Below are positions 37,448-44,569 of a DNA stretch of 52,358 nt, in pieces (position 1 is the first letter of the stretch; every line of letters begins with the position of its first letter). The notes under the pieces were generated by a model. The model made no database searches, was not told the DNA's origin, and worked only from the letters and a program-made list of their open reading frames with translations. The translations under genes and the position numbers were made by a program. This stretch comes from a virus. The stretch spans positions 1-52,358 of the IMG/VR virus record IMGVR_UViG_3300043419_001551, one strand, 5' to 3'.

Positions 37448-38860
37448 TTACGCGAGCGTCATGAAGAACGTCCAGAACGGCGTATCGATAGTAAGATCCG
37501 CTGGCGGGGTCTCGACCGACAGCACGTCACCGGCAGCGAACGTGCGATCCGTGAGCGTCGCCGTGATGTTGGTCGAGAAGCTCGACGTCCCGAAAGTGAT
37601 GGTTCCAAGCGTCGTCGCGTTCTTTCGCACCGTGCAGATGAAATTGCCGGTCGGGGCCGAAAGCTGCCCGCCCTGGTGACCCGTCGTAGCCAGAATGAAC
37701 GGACGCACAGCCTCGAAGTTCACGACCTTGGTGGACACAAAAGGCGTGCCTGGAATCTCGCACGGCAGGTCGTAGGGGGTGCCGCTCGACGCCGCGAGAG
37801 CCGCAGTCACAAAAGCCGTGGTCGCGAGAGCCGTCGAGCTATTGCCTGCGCTCTGCGTCACGCCCGTCGTTCCGGTGGGCAGCGATGGCGTACCCGAGAA
37901 CGTAGGCGAAGCGAGGGGCGCGTAGGTCGACGCTGCGGTGGCCGTCGTCAAGTAGCCGCCGATACTCGCACCTGCCGGAATCGTGACCGTGCCAGTGAAC
38001 GTCGGCGAGGCGAGCGGAGCGGCTCCCGTGACGTCAGCGACCGGAATCGCTGCCGACGCGGTGAAGGCCGACGTCCCGTTGCCCTTGACGTAGCCGGTCA
38101 GGCTCGTGGCACCCGTGCCGCCGTTCGCGACCGGAAGCGTTCCCGTAACCTCATTGCTATTAAGGTTTACTGGAACGACAATGGTCGTGTGAACGTGTGA
38201 GGGCTGCACACCGCCGAAGTAAAACGTCGCAGTGCGGTTGTTCGCCGAGGCGCGAGCGTCAATCTCGATGTAAAGTCGGTCGGTTGCGCTGATGGTGTTC
38301 GATCCGATAACGACGCTGACAGCGTACTGCGCGGCGACCGTAGGATCGTAGATGTAGACATCGTCAGAAGTAAAAAGAATCGTTGGAGCGTTCGTTCCGT
38401 CGTAGACGCCGACCTTGATGCGGAACTGAACCTGCGTCGCTCCCGCGCCCGTTGAAGCCTTCGCCCACAGATTGAAATCCCACAGACCTGCGGGGATGGA
38501 GGTCAAGCCTAGCGCATCGGTGCTCAGAAAGCCCTGCACGATGGCCCACGAGCCGTCGGAGGGAAGCTCACCTGTCGGGGGCGCAAGGCGCGTCTGCGCC
38601 GTCGCCGTGAAGGTCTTCGAGGTCTGCGCGGGGGCGAAGTAAGCCGTAGCGCCGCCCGCGCCGCCGGGGACGTTGCCCGTTGGAGATGCCGCCGACGTGG
38701 CGCTGTTCAAGTAGAAGATGGCGCCGCCGCCACCCGAGCCGCCGCTGGAGCCGGGGAACCATTCTCCCGCCTCGCTCCAAGTCAAAACCTGACCCGTAAC
38801 TGAACCGGCAAGCTCTGACGCCTTGCCATTACCACCGGAGAGAAGGACGGGCTTGGACAT
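37448..38860 (-). CDS. Tail fibre protein, 470 aa
   Basis: Begins with a short MSKPVLLSGGNGKASELAG module and a Gly-rich hinge. After about residue 240 there are repeated collar-like units: GTLPVANGGTGATSL, then two APLASPTFTGT/SGT segments and STALATTAFVTAAL, all typical of phage side-tail and tail-fibre shafts. The C-terminal 110 residues are a beta domain probably at the tip. The ATG has GAGGAG and the TAAACAAGA leader. Confidence 0.82.
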   Translation of the reverse strand: MSKPVLLSGGNGKASELAGSVTGQVLTWSEAGEWFPGSSGGSGGGGAIFYLNSATSAASPTGNVPGGAGGATAYFAPAQTSKTFTATAQTRLAPPTGELPSDGSWAIVQGFLSTDALGLTSIPAGLWDFNLWAKASTGAGATQVQFRIKVGVYDGTNAPTILFTSDDVYIYDPTVAAQYAVSVVIGSNTISATDRLYIEIDARASANNRTATFYFGGVQPSHVHTTIVVPVNLNSNEVTGTLPVANGGTGATSLTGYVKGNGTSAFTASAAIPVADVTGAAPLASPTFTGTVTIPAGASIGGYLTTATAASTYAPLASPTFSGTPSLPTGTTGVTQSAGNSSTALATTAFVTAALAASSGTPYDLPCEIPGTPFVSTKVVNFEAVRPFILATTGHQGGQLSAPTGNFICTVRKNATTLGTITFGTSSFSTNITATLTDRTFAAGDVLSVETPPADLTIDTPFWTFFMTLA

Positions 38861-38877
38861 GGAAACTCCTCGACAGT

Positions 38878-38886
38878 CTTGTTTAC
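38878..38886 (-). promoter_or_regulatory. Late leader motif TAAACAAGA before the tail fibre gene
   Basis: On the minus strand TAAACAAGA lies five bases before GAGGAG. A hairpin lies just upstream, so the motif falls at the 5' end of a new transcript or a processed leader. Confidence 0.48.
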
Positions 38887-38891
38887 GCGAA

Positions 38892-38919
38892 CGCCCTCCG
38901 ACCGTAAGGCCGAAGGGCG
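38892..38919 (-). terminator. Intercistronic hairpin
   Basis: CGCCCT (38892-38897) pairs with AGGGCG (38914-38919), with additional inner CGG pairing. It lies between the 223-aa gene and the fibre gene and has no clear U-run on the minus strand. It may be an attenuator or RNA-stability hairpin rather than a full terminator. Confidence 0.45.
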
Positions 38920-38945
38920 TCGCTTTGGTTCACCAGCCGGTCGAA

Positions 38946-39617
38946 CTAGGCCAGCTCGCCGAAGGTCTTGAGGACGATGACAATCTTGTCAGCGGCCACG
39001 TCGGAAACGTACCCGACCTGCGTGGCGAAGTCGCCGCTCGACAGGCTGGAGTACGGAACCACCGCACCCAGCGCACCGACGAACATCGGGTCACCCACCG
39101 ACGAACCGGCGAGGTCGCTGACCGCGATCTCAGCGTCGAGCTGAACGGTGACGGCAAGACCGTCGATGCTCTTGATGACGCCGATGGCGTTCGAGGTGAG
39201 ATCCGCGTCCTTGTCGGCGCGAGCCAGCGGCGCGTTGGTCCCCGCGCCGAGGCACACGACCTGACCGGCCGCAAGGTTCGTCGTCGCCGCAACCGTGAAC
39301 GTCTGAAGCGAGACACCCGAGGCGATGACCGCGACCTGCGCGTCAACGTAGCCCGCCGTCGCGAGCGCCGTGTCGCCGCCGCCGGCCGGGGTGGCCGTAA
39401 CCGCGAACGAGGTCGCGGCCGAAGCGGCCGAACCGATGTTCAGCGACCCGCCGTCGATGAGGCCGACGCCCGCGCTCAGGGACGCGCCCGTGATGGCCGA
39501 GTCCGAGCTGATGGGCAGGGTGACGTCGAACTGCGTCCCGCCGTCGTTGAGCTGGAGGCCAGCAACTTCCTTGACCTTGCCCGAACCCGCGCTGAACACA
39601 CTCTTGATGCTAGCCAT
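38946..39617 (-). CDS. Decoration or minor structural protein, 223 aa
   Basis: Ala/Gly/Ser/Val-rich beta protein. The order FTVAATTNLAAGQVVCLG, then AIGVIKSIDGLAVTVQLD and GDPMFVGALGAVVPYSSL resembles DUF2190-type capsid decoration or fibre-attachment domains. An N-terminal segment (MASIKSVFSAGSGKVKEVAG) may anchor it. The role is by analogy. Confidence 0.66.
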   Translation of the reverse strand: MASIKSVFSAGSGKVKEVAGLQLNDGGTQFDVTLPISSDSAITGASLSAGVGLIDGGSLNIGSAASAATSFAVTATPAGGGDTALATAGYVDAQVAVIASGVSLQTFTVAATTNLAAGQVVCLGAGTNAPLARADKDADLTSNAIGVIKSIDGLAVTVQLDAEIAVSDLAGSSVGDPMFVGALGAVVPYSSLSSGDFATQVGYVSDVAADKIVIVLKTFGELA

Positions 39618-39626
39618 TGCTGCCTC

Positions 39627-40016
39627 CTACTGCCCCGAGGAAATCTCGGTGGTAATGACTCCGGTCTCGGAGTCGAACGTGAATTCGGTCTGGATGCCCG
39701 TTCGCTCGCGCACACGGGACGTCCACTCGTTGTGTCTTGTTTCCGCCTTCGACAGCCGCTCCGCGCACTCAGCGACCGCTTTTTCGATGGCGAGAATCCG
39801 GTTCTCGGGGTCGATGCGTGCGAGCAGAACCAAACGCTCCAGACGCAAGCGAGCGGCCCTCTCGTTCGACGCCTCGCCCTCCAGTGCCGCCGACAATAGC
39901 TGCCGATGCTCGTCTTCGAGCAGCTTCACGACGGGCGGAGGCTGCGGCAGGTCCTCTTTCGACACCTTCGGCTTCAAGGCATCCTTAGCAATCTTCGGTT
40001 TGTAGCTACGCGCCAT
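39627..40016 (-). CDS. Hypothetical helical protein, 129 aa
   Basis: Basic N-terminus (MARSYKPKIAKDALKPKVSK), a Pro stretch, then a long charged helix (EHRQLLSAALEGEASNERAA to SKAETRHNEWTSRV) and a short C-terminal beta segment. It could be a small chaperone or trimerisation factor for the fibre genes around it (inference). Start overlaps the upstream stop. Confidence 0.65.
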   Translation of the reverse strand: MARSYKPKIAKDALKPKVSKEDLPQPPPVVKLLEDEHRQLLSAALEGEASNERAARLRLERLVLLARIDPENRILAIEKAVAECAERLSKAETRHNEWTSRVRERTGIQTEFTFDSETGVITTEISSGQ

Positions 40017-40497
40017 CGGTAATCACGATGAGACCCGGCTGAAGGAACAGCTTGGTCGTGGAGAAGGCCGCTCCGATGCGCTGAACCGCGTACCCCGAGG
40101 TCGTCGGAGGCGCGGTCGTGATGCCTCCCGCGTTGCCAACGAAGTACGAGGCACCCGCCGTCAGCCCGGTGGTCGTGAACAGGGTCTCGGTCTGCACTTT
40201 GTTTGTGGCCGGATCGAGAAGAAAACCGACGAACGATGGCATGCTCATGCCGTCCGAGGCTCTGCACGCGACGAGACCACCGCTCGCGCCGATGCCCACG
40301 GGCGTACCCACCGCGAGCGTCGAGGGTGTTCCGCCGAAGGTTGTCGTTCCGTCGCCACCGCCGCCGCCCGTACCGACAAACGTCTTGATCTGGTCCGTCG
40401 AGGCTTTGCGAAGAACGCCACCCTGCGAGACGACCACATCCTCGTCACCGGTCAGCGGACGTGCGCGGGGATAGATTTCGATGCGCGGAAAAGCCAT
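40006..40497 (-). CDS. Tail-fibre-related protein, 163 aa
   Basis: Its first 40 residues (MAFPRIEIYPRARPLTGDED, then VVVSQGGVLRKASTDQI) match in layout the N-terminus of the next spike gene (MAAFPYINIPSDAALPLSGS, then ENVLVAQDGILHKTSVQSI). It probably uses the same virion attachment site. The remainder is Gly-rich and beta-stranded. Confidence 0.68.
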   Translation of the reverse strand: MAFPRIEIYPRARPLTGDEDVVVSQGGVLRKASTDQIKTFVGTGGGGGDGTTTFGGTPSTLAVGTPVGIGASGGLVACRASDGMSMPSFVGFLLDPATNKVQTETLFTTTGLTAGASYFVGNAGGITTAPPTTSGYAVQRIGAAFSTTKLFLQPGLIVITDGA

Positions 40498-40506
40498 GAA
40501 GAACCT

Positions 40507-41598
40507 CTAGACGATGGTCATGCCCACACGAGTTACGGTGTTGATGGTGCTGTTGACCGGGAACGCAAGGTTGCCGGACAGCAGCGTCAAGGTGCTGCCA
40601 TTCGACAGCCCCGTGATGGCGTACTCTCCCGCTCCGGACAGCGGCTTCGTGAGAATCGTCTGCCAGATAAGGGCCGCGGGGCCGAGGGTGTTGGCCAAGT
40701 ACGCGCACGCGGACGAGGAAGCGTTGGCCGTCAGAGCGCTGTTCGACACGCTCACTGGAAGTGCGGCCGTCGACAGAGCGAGATTGACGCGCAGTGCCGC
40801 GCCGGTCGTCGAAATGTCGACCAGCACTCGGTCGAGAAGACCGACCGCGTTGTTCTCAAACGACACACCGTTGCCCGTGCCGGAAACAGAAGCAAATACC
40901 CGCGTTGAGTCGAGCCGTGCGTCGCCTCGCGCAAAGCGAACGACGTCGGCGGAAGCCAAGATTTGCTTCGTGACGACGCAGTTCCTCAAGTACACCGCGG
41001 GCTTGCCTGTGTTCGAGGCGTCGCACAGAACCGCGTTCTGGCCGGCAACGGTCGTCGTGATGTAGGCGTTGACCACGTCCACGCTGAACAGACCCGTACC
41101 CGTGATCTTGAGCGCGGGCTGCGCGATGGTGCTCTGGATGAACACGCCGGACAGCGCCACGGTGTCCTGGTACTTCTGCGTAGCCGAGGCACAGTCCACG
41201 GTCACAGGACCGAGGCGCGTCATGCGGTCATCGGCCGACACGTTCGCGCCCACGATGGTCGTGCGGGCGCGGGTGATGGACAGCGGCGTAGAGTACTCGC
41301 CCGGGGCTACGTTGATGCGAACGTAGCTCGTCGTCGGGTACTCGGCCGAGGCTGCCGCAAGAGCGGCAGAGATTGAGGCCAGCGGTGCCGAAAGAGACCC
41401 GGTTCCCGTGGCGTCAGACCCGTTGGTTGAAACGAACAGCTCGCCCGCAATCTCGACCGGCGTATCGACCGCAAGGTCGGCGATGCTCTGGACCGACGTC
41501 TTGTGGAGAATGCCGTCCTGCGCCACAAGCACGTTCTCGCTCCCGCTCAACGGAAGCGCAGCGTCAGACGGGATGTTGATGTACGGGAAAGCGGCCAC
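40507..41598 (-). CDS. Tailspike-like beta-helix protein, 363 aa
   Basis: GTG start after AGGAGG. After the shared attachment domain comes LFVSTNGSDATGTGSLSAPL, the DUF1565/pectate-lyase-like start of a right-handed beta helix, then repeated rungs (YVRINVAPGEYSTPLSITRA; ITGTGLFSVDVVNAYITTTV). It is a candidate receptor-binding or polysaccharide-degrading spike, but no catalytic residues can be identified. Confidence 0.72.
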   Translation of the reverse strand: MAAFPYINIPSDAALPLSGSENVLVAQDGILHKTSVQSIADLAVDTPVEIAGELFVSTNGSDATGTGSLSAPLASISAALAAASAEYPTTSYVRINVAPGEYSTPLSITRARTTIVGANVSADDRMTRLGPVTVDCASATQKYQDTVALSGVFIQSTIAQPALKITGTGLFSVDVVNAYITTTVAGQNAVLCDASNTGKPAVYLRNCVVTKQILASADVVRFARGDARLDSTRVFASVSGTGNGVSFENNAVGLLDRVLVDISTTGAALRVNLALSTAALPVSVSNSALTANASSSACAYLANTLGPAALIWQTILTKPLSGAGEYAITGLSNGSTLTLLSGNLAFPVNSTINTVTRVGMTIV

Positions 41599-41606
41599 GG
41601 TGCCTC

Positions 41607-41861
41607 CTACCAGAGCGCCAAAACGTCAGTGGCCGTCGTACCCGCCGCCCAGACCTTGCGGGCCTGCACCATGAGAATGCCGGTCGGGATGTTCTTGAAC
41701 GTCACGCGGTCGCCGTTCAGCGTCGTGACTTCGACGTGCTTTCCCGAGCCGCCGACGCCGACGTACAGCATACGCGAGAAGTTCGGCAGGTCGGCGGCGT
41801 CGTTCGGGACCACCGCAGCGGCGGACAGAGCCGGATCGTTCGGAAGGACGTAACGAGCCAT
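41607..41861 (-). CDS. Spike-base-like protein, 84 aa
   Basis: From ATG 41861. DAADLPNFSRMLYVGVGGSG, then VEVTTLNGDRVTFKNIPTGI, and the ending VWAAGTTATDVLALW match the pattern of small spike-base proteins known from gene transfer agents and many phages. It lies directly ahead of the spike gene. Leader motif and GAGAGG upstream. Confidence 0.75.
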   Translation of the reverse strand: MARYVLPNDPALSAAAVVPNDAADLPNFSRMLYVGVGGSGKHVEVTTLNGDRVTFKNIPTGILMVQARKVWAAGTTATDVLALW

Positions 41862-41878
41862 GAGGCACCTCTCGTCTA

Positions 41879-41887
41879 TCTTGTTTA
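41879..41887 (-). promoter_or_regulatory. Late leader motif TAAACAAGA before the spike-base gene
   Basis: On the minus strand TAAACAAGA, then five bases, then GAGAGG and the ATG. It sits downstream of the capsid-gene terminator, which suggests that transcription restarts here. Confidence 0.5.
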
Positions 41888-41897
41888 TGGTCATCGT

Positions 41898-41933
41898 CAA
41901 ACGAAACGACCCACCTCCCTTGCGGAAGGTGGG
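41898..41933 (-). terminator. Terminator after the major capsid gene
   Basis: CCCACCT...AGGTGGG hairpin (41910-41933) with a loop around TTGCGG, followed on the minus strand by TCGTTTCGTTTG. It lies just past the capsid stop codon and would limit transcription of the tail fibre region relative to capsid. Confidence 0.68.
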
Positions 41934-41956
41934 CCGAGTCGCTGACCTTGGTCGGA

Positions 41957-43210
41957 CTAGTGCGTGATGCCCGTCAGGACGACGCCCTGGCCGGGCTTGT
42001 GGACGAACACCGCGAGGTCGCAGTAGTTCTGAAGCTCGACCGCGTTCTTGCCCTCGACGAGGCGGAAGAACTTGTCCTGCATCCCCGGAATCTCGAACGT
42101 GGGCTTGCTGGAACCGACGAACAGTGCGTCCTTCGGGTCCATGATGAGAGCCTGACCGCCCTTGATGAACGGGTGGCAGACCACGCTCAGCTTGCCGTTG
42201 ATGTGGTCGTAGCTCAGCTCCTTCGAGCCGTTCTCGGCCTTCGCACCCGAGTACGAGGAGTCGAACATACGCAGGCCCATGTTCTCCGCGTTCAGGTCCG
42301 CAAAAGTCTTGGTACCGACGAGGACGATGGCGTCCGTCATCAGACCCTTGTCGACGGCGAGCGAAGCGGCCTCGACGACCTTGGCCGAGCTAATCTCGCC
42401 GATGTTCTGAGCCACGTTACCCTGAAGCAGAGAATAGAGCTGACGGTCGTCGATGTTGAACAGCGACCCCGAGGTGGTCGAGTACTGCTTGAAGAGGCCG
42501 GCCATCTCGTTGTACGAGCTCACGCCCGTGCGCGCGCCCTTCGGGAAAATGTCGCAGCCGTCGATGATGTCGCTCGCCGAACCGGCAATGACCGTGAACT
42601 TCAGCTTCCGCTCGGACGAAGTGACCTCGACCAGCTTGGCCGTGACGTCCTGATCCGTGTTGCCGTCCCAGAAGTTGAACAGCGCGCCTTCAAGAACGAC
42701 CCAGATGCCGGTCGCCCACGACGCCTCGCTCAGCACAACGGTCACGTTGCTGCCCGAGACCGCCGGCGTGCCGTCGATCTGGCCGAGACCGACCTGTCCG
42801 TGCAGGGTCGACAGCTCAAGGCGCGTGAACATGCTGTTCGCCATGTCCTCGACGAGCCAGCTCGACGCCTTCTTGAACGCGCGAGCGCCGGCCGTGGACG
42901 CCTGCGAGAGCGCCTTGTAGGAGAGCTGACCACGAAGGTTCAGCTCGCTACCCTTGACCTGCGCCTCGCGCATCAGCGCGTTGATGGCGTCGTTGAGGTT
43001 GTTCACGTCGCCGGAAGAACCCAGGTAGGTGACCCCTTGCGACTGGAGAAGCACCGTAGGCACAGCGTAGAACGCACCGTTCTGCTTGTCGGCCGGAACG
43101 TACTGAATCTTTTGCTGGAGAATGGCGTTCTGCGGGATCAAGTCGTTCAGATCGGGAGCGTACTGGGTCTTGAAAAGGCCGTTCAGGGTATCGACGGTGT
43201 TGGCGGACAT
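41957..43210 (-). CDS. Major capsid protein
   Basis: 417 residues. MSANTVDTLNGLFKTQYAPD LNDL-type N-terminal arm, a central beta/alpha core and a C-terminal KNAVELQNYCDLAVFVHKPG strand suit an HK97-fold capsid protein. It follows a scaffold gene and has its own long leader and hairpin plus GAAAGGCAAGG ribosome site. It is flanked by terminators on both sides, as expected for the most abundant virion protein. The assignment rests mainly on size, fold pattern and gene order. Confidence 0.83.
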   Translation of the reverse strand: MSANTVDTLNGLFKTQYAPDLNDLIPQNAILQQKIQYVPADKQNGAFYAVPTVLLQSQGVTYLGSSGDVNNLNDAINALMREAQVKGSELNLRGQLSYKALSQASTAGARAFKKASSWLVEDMANSMFTRLELSTLHGQVGLGQIDGTPAVSGSNVTVVLSEASWATGIWVVLEGALFNFWDGNTDQDVTAKLVEVTSSERKLKFTVIAGSASDIIDGCDIFPKGARTGVSSYNEMAGLFKQYSTTSGSLFNIDDRQLYSLLQGNVAQNIGEISSAKVVEAASLAVDKGLMTDAIVLVGTKTFADLNAENMGLRMFDSSYSGAKAENGSKELSYDHINGKLSVVCHPFIKGGQALIMDPKDALFVGSSKPTFEIPGMQDKFFRLVEGKNAVELQNYCDLAVFVHKPGQGVVLTGITH

Positions 43211-43230
43211 GGTGTTCCTTGCCTTTCAGG

Positions 43231-43247
43231 GCCTCGCTCTGCGAGGC
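43231..43247 (-). promoter_or_regulatory. Hairpin leader of the capsid gene
   Basis: GCCTCGC and GCGAGGC form a 7-bp stem with a 3-nt loop; four bases later on the minus strand comes GAAAGGCAAGG and the capsid ATG. The same arrangement with a different stem sequence precedes the scaffold gene and the gene at 33970. Confidence 0.5.
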
Positions 43248-43420
43248 GGAGGGGGTTGTCAGACGTTGAACTTGCAGTCTTGCGTTCAGTCCCTCGTCGC
43301 CCCCCGCGGATGGCTTGCGCGTCCGTATGCGGTCGACACCGAGAACCTATGGAAAGACGGTTGGATGGCGTGAGCGTCCTTGGCCTTTCATCCTTTCTTG
43401 TTTCCGCGCCAAAAAGAAAT
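43248..43420. other. Capsid gene leader region without a gene
   Basis: No credible coding sequence lies here in either direction. It contains one AAACAAGA motif (43396-43404) close to the terminator, but no convincing -35/-10 boxes. It forms a long untranslated leader, or holds the capsid promoter. Confidence 0.5.
43396..43404 (-). promoter_or_regulatory. Late leader motif GAAACAAGA after the terminator
   Basis: On the minus strand GAAACAAGA lies directly downstream of the hairpin/T-run at 43421-43454 and is followed by AAGGATGAAAGG. Placement after a terminator matches the copies at 38878 and 41879, but here the gene start is about 190 bases away. Confidence 0.38.
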
Positions 43421-43455
43421 AGGGGTCGATACGGACTGTCCGTATCGGCCCCTAA
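43410..43455 (-). terminator. Strong terminator between scaffold and capsid genes
   Basis: AGGGGTCGATACGGA (43421-43435) pairs with TCCGTATCGGCCCCT around CTG, a 15-bp stem with one wobble. On the minus strand it is followed by TATTTCTTTTT. The stem is the longest perfect intergenic inverted repeat I see in the late block. It immediately follows the tRNA-like element. Confidence 0.85.
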
Positions 43456-43458
43456 ATT

Positions 43459-43518
43459 TGGCTTTCGAGGCGGGACTCGAACCCGCGACCCAAGGCTCTC
43501 CCGCTGAGCTACCCGACT
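43459..43518 (-). pseudogene. tRNA-like element lacking the anticodon arm
   Basis: 60 nt. On the minus strand there is a D arm (GCTC AGCGGGA GAGC), a perfect T arm (GCGGG TTCGAGT CCCGC), an acceptor 3' half CTCGAAA, discriminator G and encoded CCA. Only 8 nt separate the D and T arms, where about 23 are normal, so the anticodon arm is absent. The 5' acceptor half (AGTCGGG) pairs at only five of seven positions. It cannot decode. It may be a decayed tRNA, a tRNA mimic with another role, or a recombination scar. Confidence 0.7.
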
Positions 43519-43528
43519 GCCAACCTTG

Positions 43529-44536
43529 CTATTCCATGCCGTACAGGTGCTTCATCCGCCACTCGGCCGGTGTCATCGGCTTGCGAGGAGCCTCGGTCGT
43601 GGGCTTGCGAGCGGGAGGCGGAGGCGTCGAGGGCGCAGCCGAAGGTCCACGAGTCGCTGCCAGCTTGGCCCGAATGGCTTCGGTCACGACATCGTCGCCC
43701 AAGTACCGGAGAAGCTGTTCGCCCTTGAGGCCCTGCACCTGACGACGGTGAATGGTCTCCAGCCGCTTGTTCGCCTCGCTCGCCATCTGCGAAGGCGTCA
43801 ACTCGACACCGTAATCGAGCGCAGACTCAGCAATCTCGGCCATCATCGGCACGAGCACCGTGCGCGAAAAGCCCTTGTCGTACCCGAGCGTTTCGACCGC
43901 TTGGATGAACTCCTGTTCGGTCTTCTCGAACACCTGCTGCTCGTAAGCCTGCTGCTTGGCGCTCTCGGCAGCGGTCTTCTGCTCCTCGAACTGACGCTCG
44001 TAGTCGGCCAGTTTCTTCTGCATCTCGGCCTTCTCGCGCTCGGCCTCGGGAAGCATGGCCTCCTGGTATCGCTCCAAGATACGCTTCTCGGCCCACTCGT
44101 CGAGGTCAAGGCCCGCGATCTCTTTCAACGCCTTGGCCGGATCGTTCTTGAGCTGGCTCAGCGCCGCCTCGATCTGCTTGCGCTGGTTCGCCACCTCGGC
44201 GAACCGCTTGTCGACTGCGTGGGACTTTTGGAGGCGTACGCGAATGTCGTCGTCGCTCAGCTCCTCCTCGATGTCCTGCCCATCGACCTTCAGCGCGTAC
44301 CGCCGCTTCTCGGCAGCGGTCGGAGCAGCGGGAGCCTTCGGCGCGGGAGCCTTCTGTTCGCCGCTCTTGCTGCCGAGCGTGGGCTTCATCGCGGCCTCTG
44401 AAGCCGCCGAGTCGTAGCCCGAGGACCTTCCTCCGGTCGACGAAGCGCCCGAGGTTTCGAGGGCTTGACCCTCGCCGCCTTCGGTCGCCGCATCGCCCGT
44501 GGGGGTGGATTCGGTCGTTCCGGTCTGGTTTTCCAT
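43529..44536 (-). CDS. Scaffolding protein, 335 aa
   Basis: Acidic, Gly/Ser/Pro-rich N-terminus, then long charged coiled coil (about 150-210, for example EREKAEMQKKLADYERQFEE) and a C-terminal basic helical segment (AEWRMKHLYGME). It lies between portal and capsid genes, where podophage scaffolds are encoded. It should guide capsid assembly and then leave. No protease is fused to it. Confidence 0.8.
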   Translation of the reverse strand: MENQTGTTESTPTGDAATEGGEGQALETSGASSTGGRSSGYDSAASEAAMKPTLGSKSGEQKAPAPKAPAAPTAAEKRRYALKVDGQDIEEELSDDDIRVRLQKSHAVDKRFAEVANQRKQIEAALSQLKNDPAKALKEIAGLDLDEWAEKRILERYQEAMLPEAEREKAEMQKKLADYERQFEEQKTAAESAKQQAYEQQVFEKTEQEFIQAVETLGYDKGFSRTVLVPMMAEIAESALDYGVELTPSQMASEANKRLETIHRRQVQGLKGEQLLRYLGDDVVTEAIRAKLAATRGPSAAPSTPPPPARKPTTEAPRKPMTPAEWRMKHLYGME

Positions 44537-44551
44537 GCGCCTTGCCTTTCG

Positions 44552-44568
44552 GTCACCTCTCGGGTGAC
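44552..44568 (-). promoter_or_regulatory. Hairpin leader of the scaffold gene
   Basis: GTCACC (44552-44557) and GGTGAC (44563-44568) form a stem; on the minus strand GAAAGGCAAGG follows at once and then the ATG. The stem sequence differs from the capsid leader, but the GAAAGGCAAGG downstream is the same. Confidence 0.5.
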
Positions 44569-44569
44569 G

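Noticed and set aside
41948-43507. 519-codon plus-strand frame opposite the capsid gene
   Set aside because: Mirror frame of the capsid gene; it also reads through the terminator and the tRNA-like element.
43459-43518. A functional tRNA gene
   Set aside because: The anticodon arm is absent and the acceptor stem does not pair fully, so it cannot decode.
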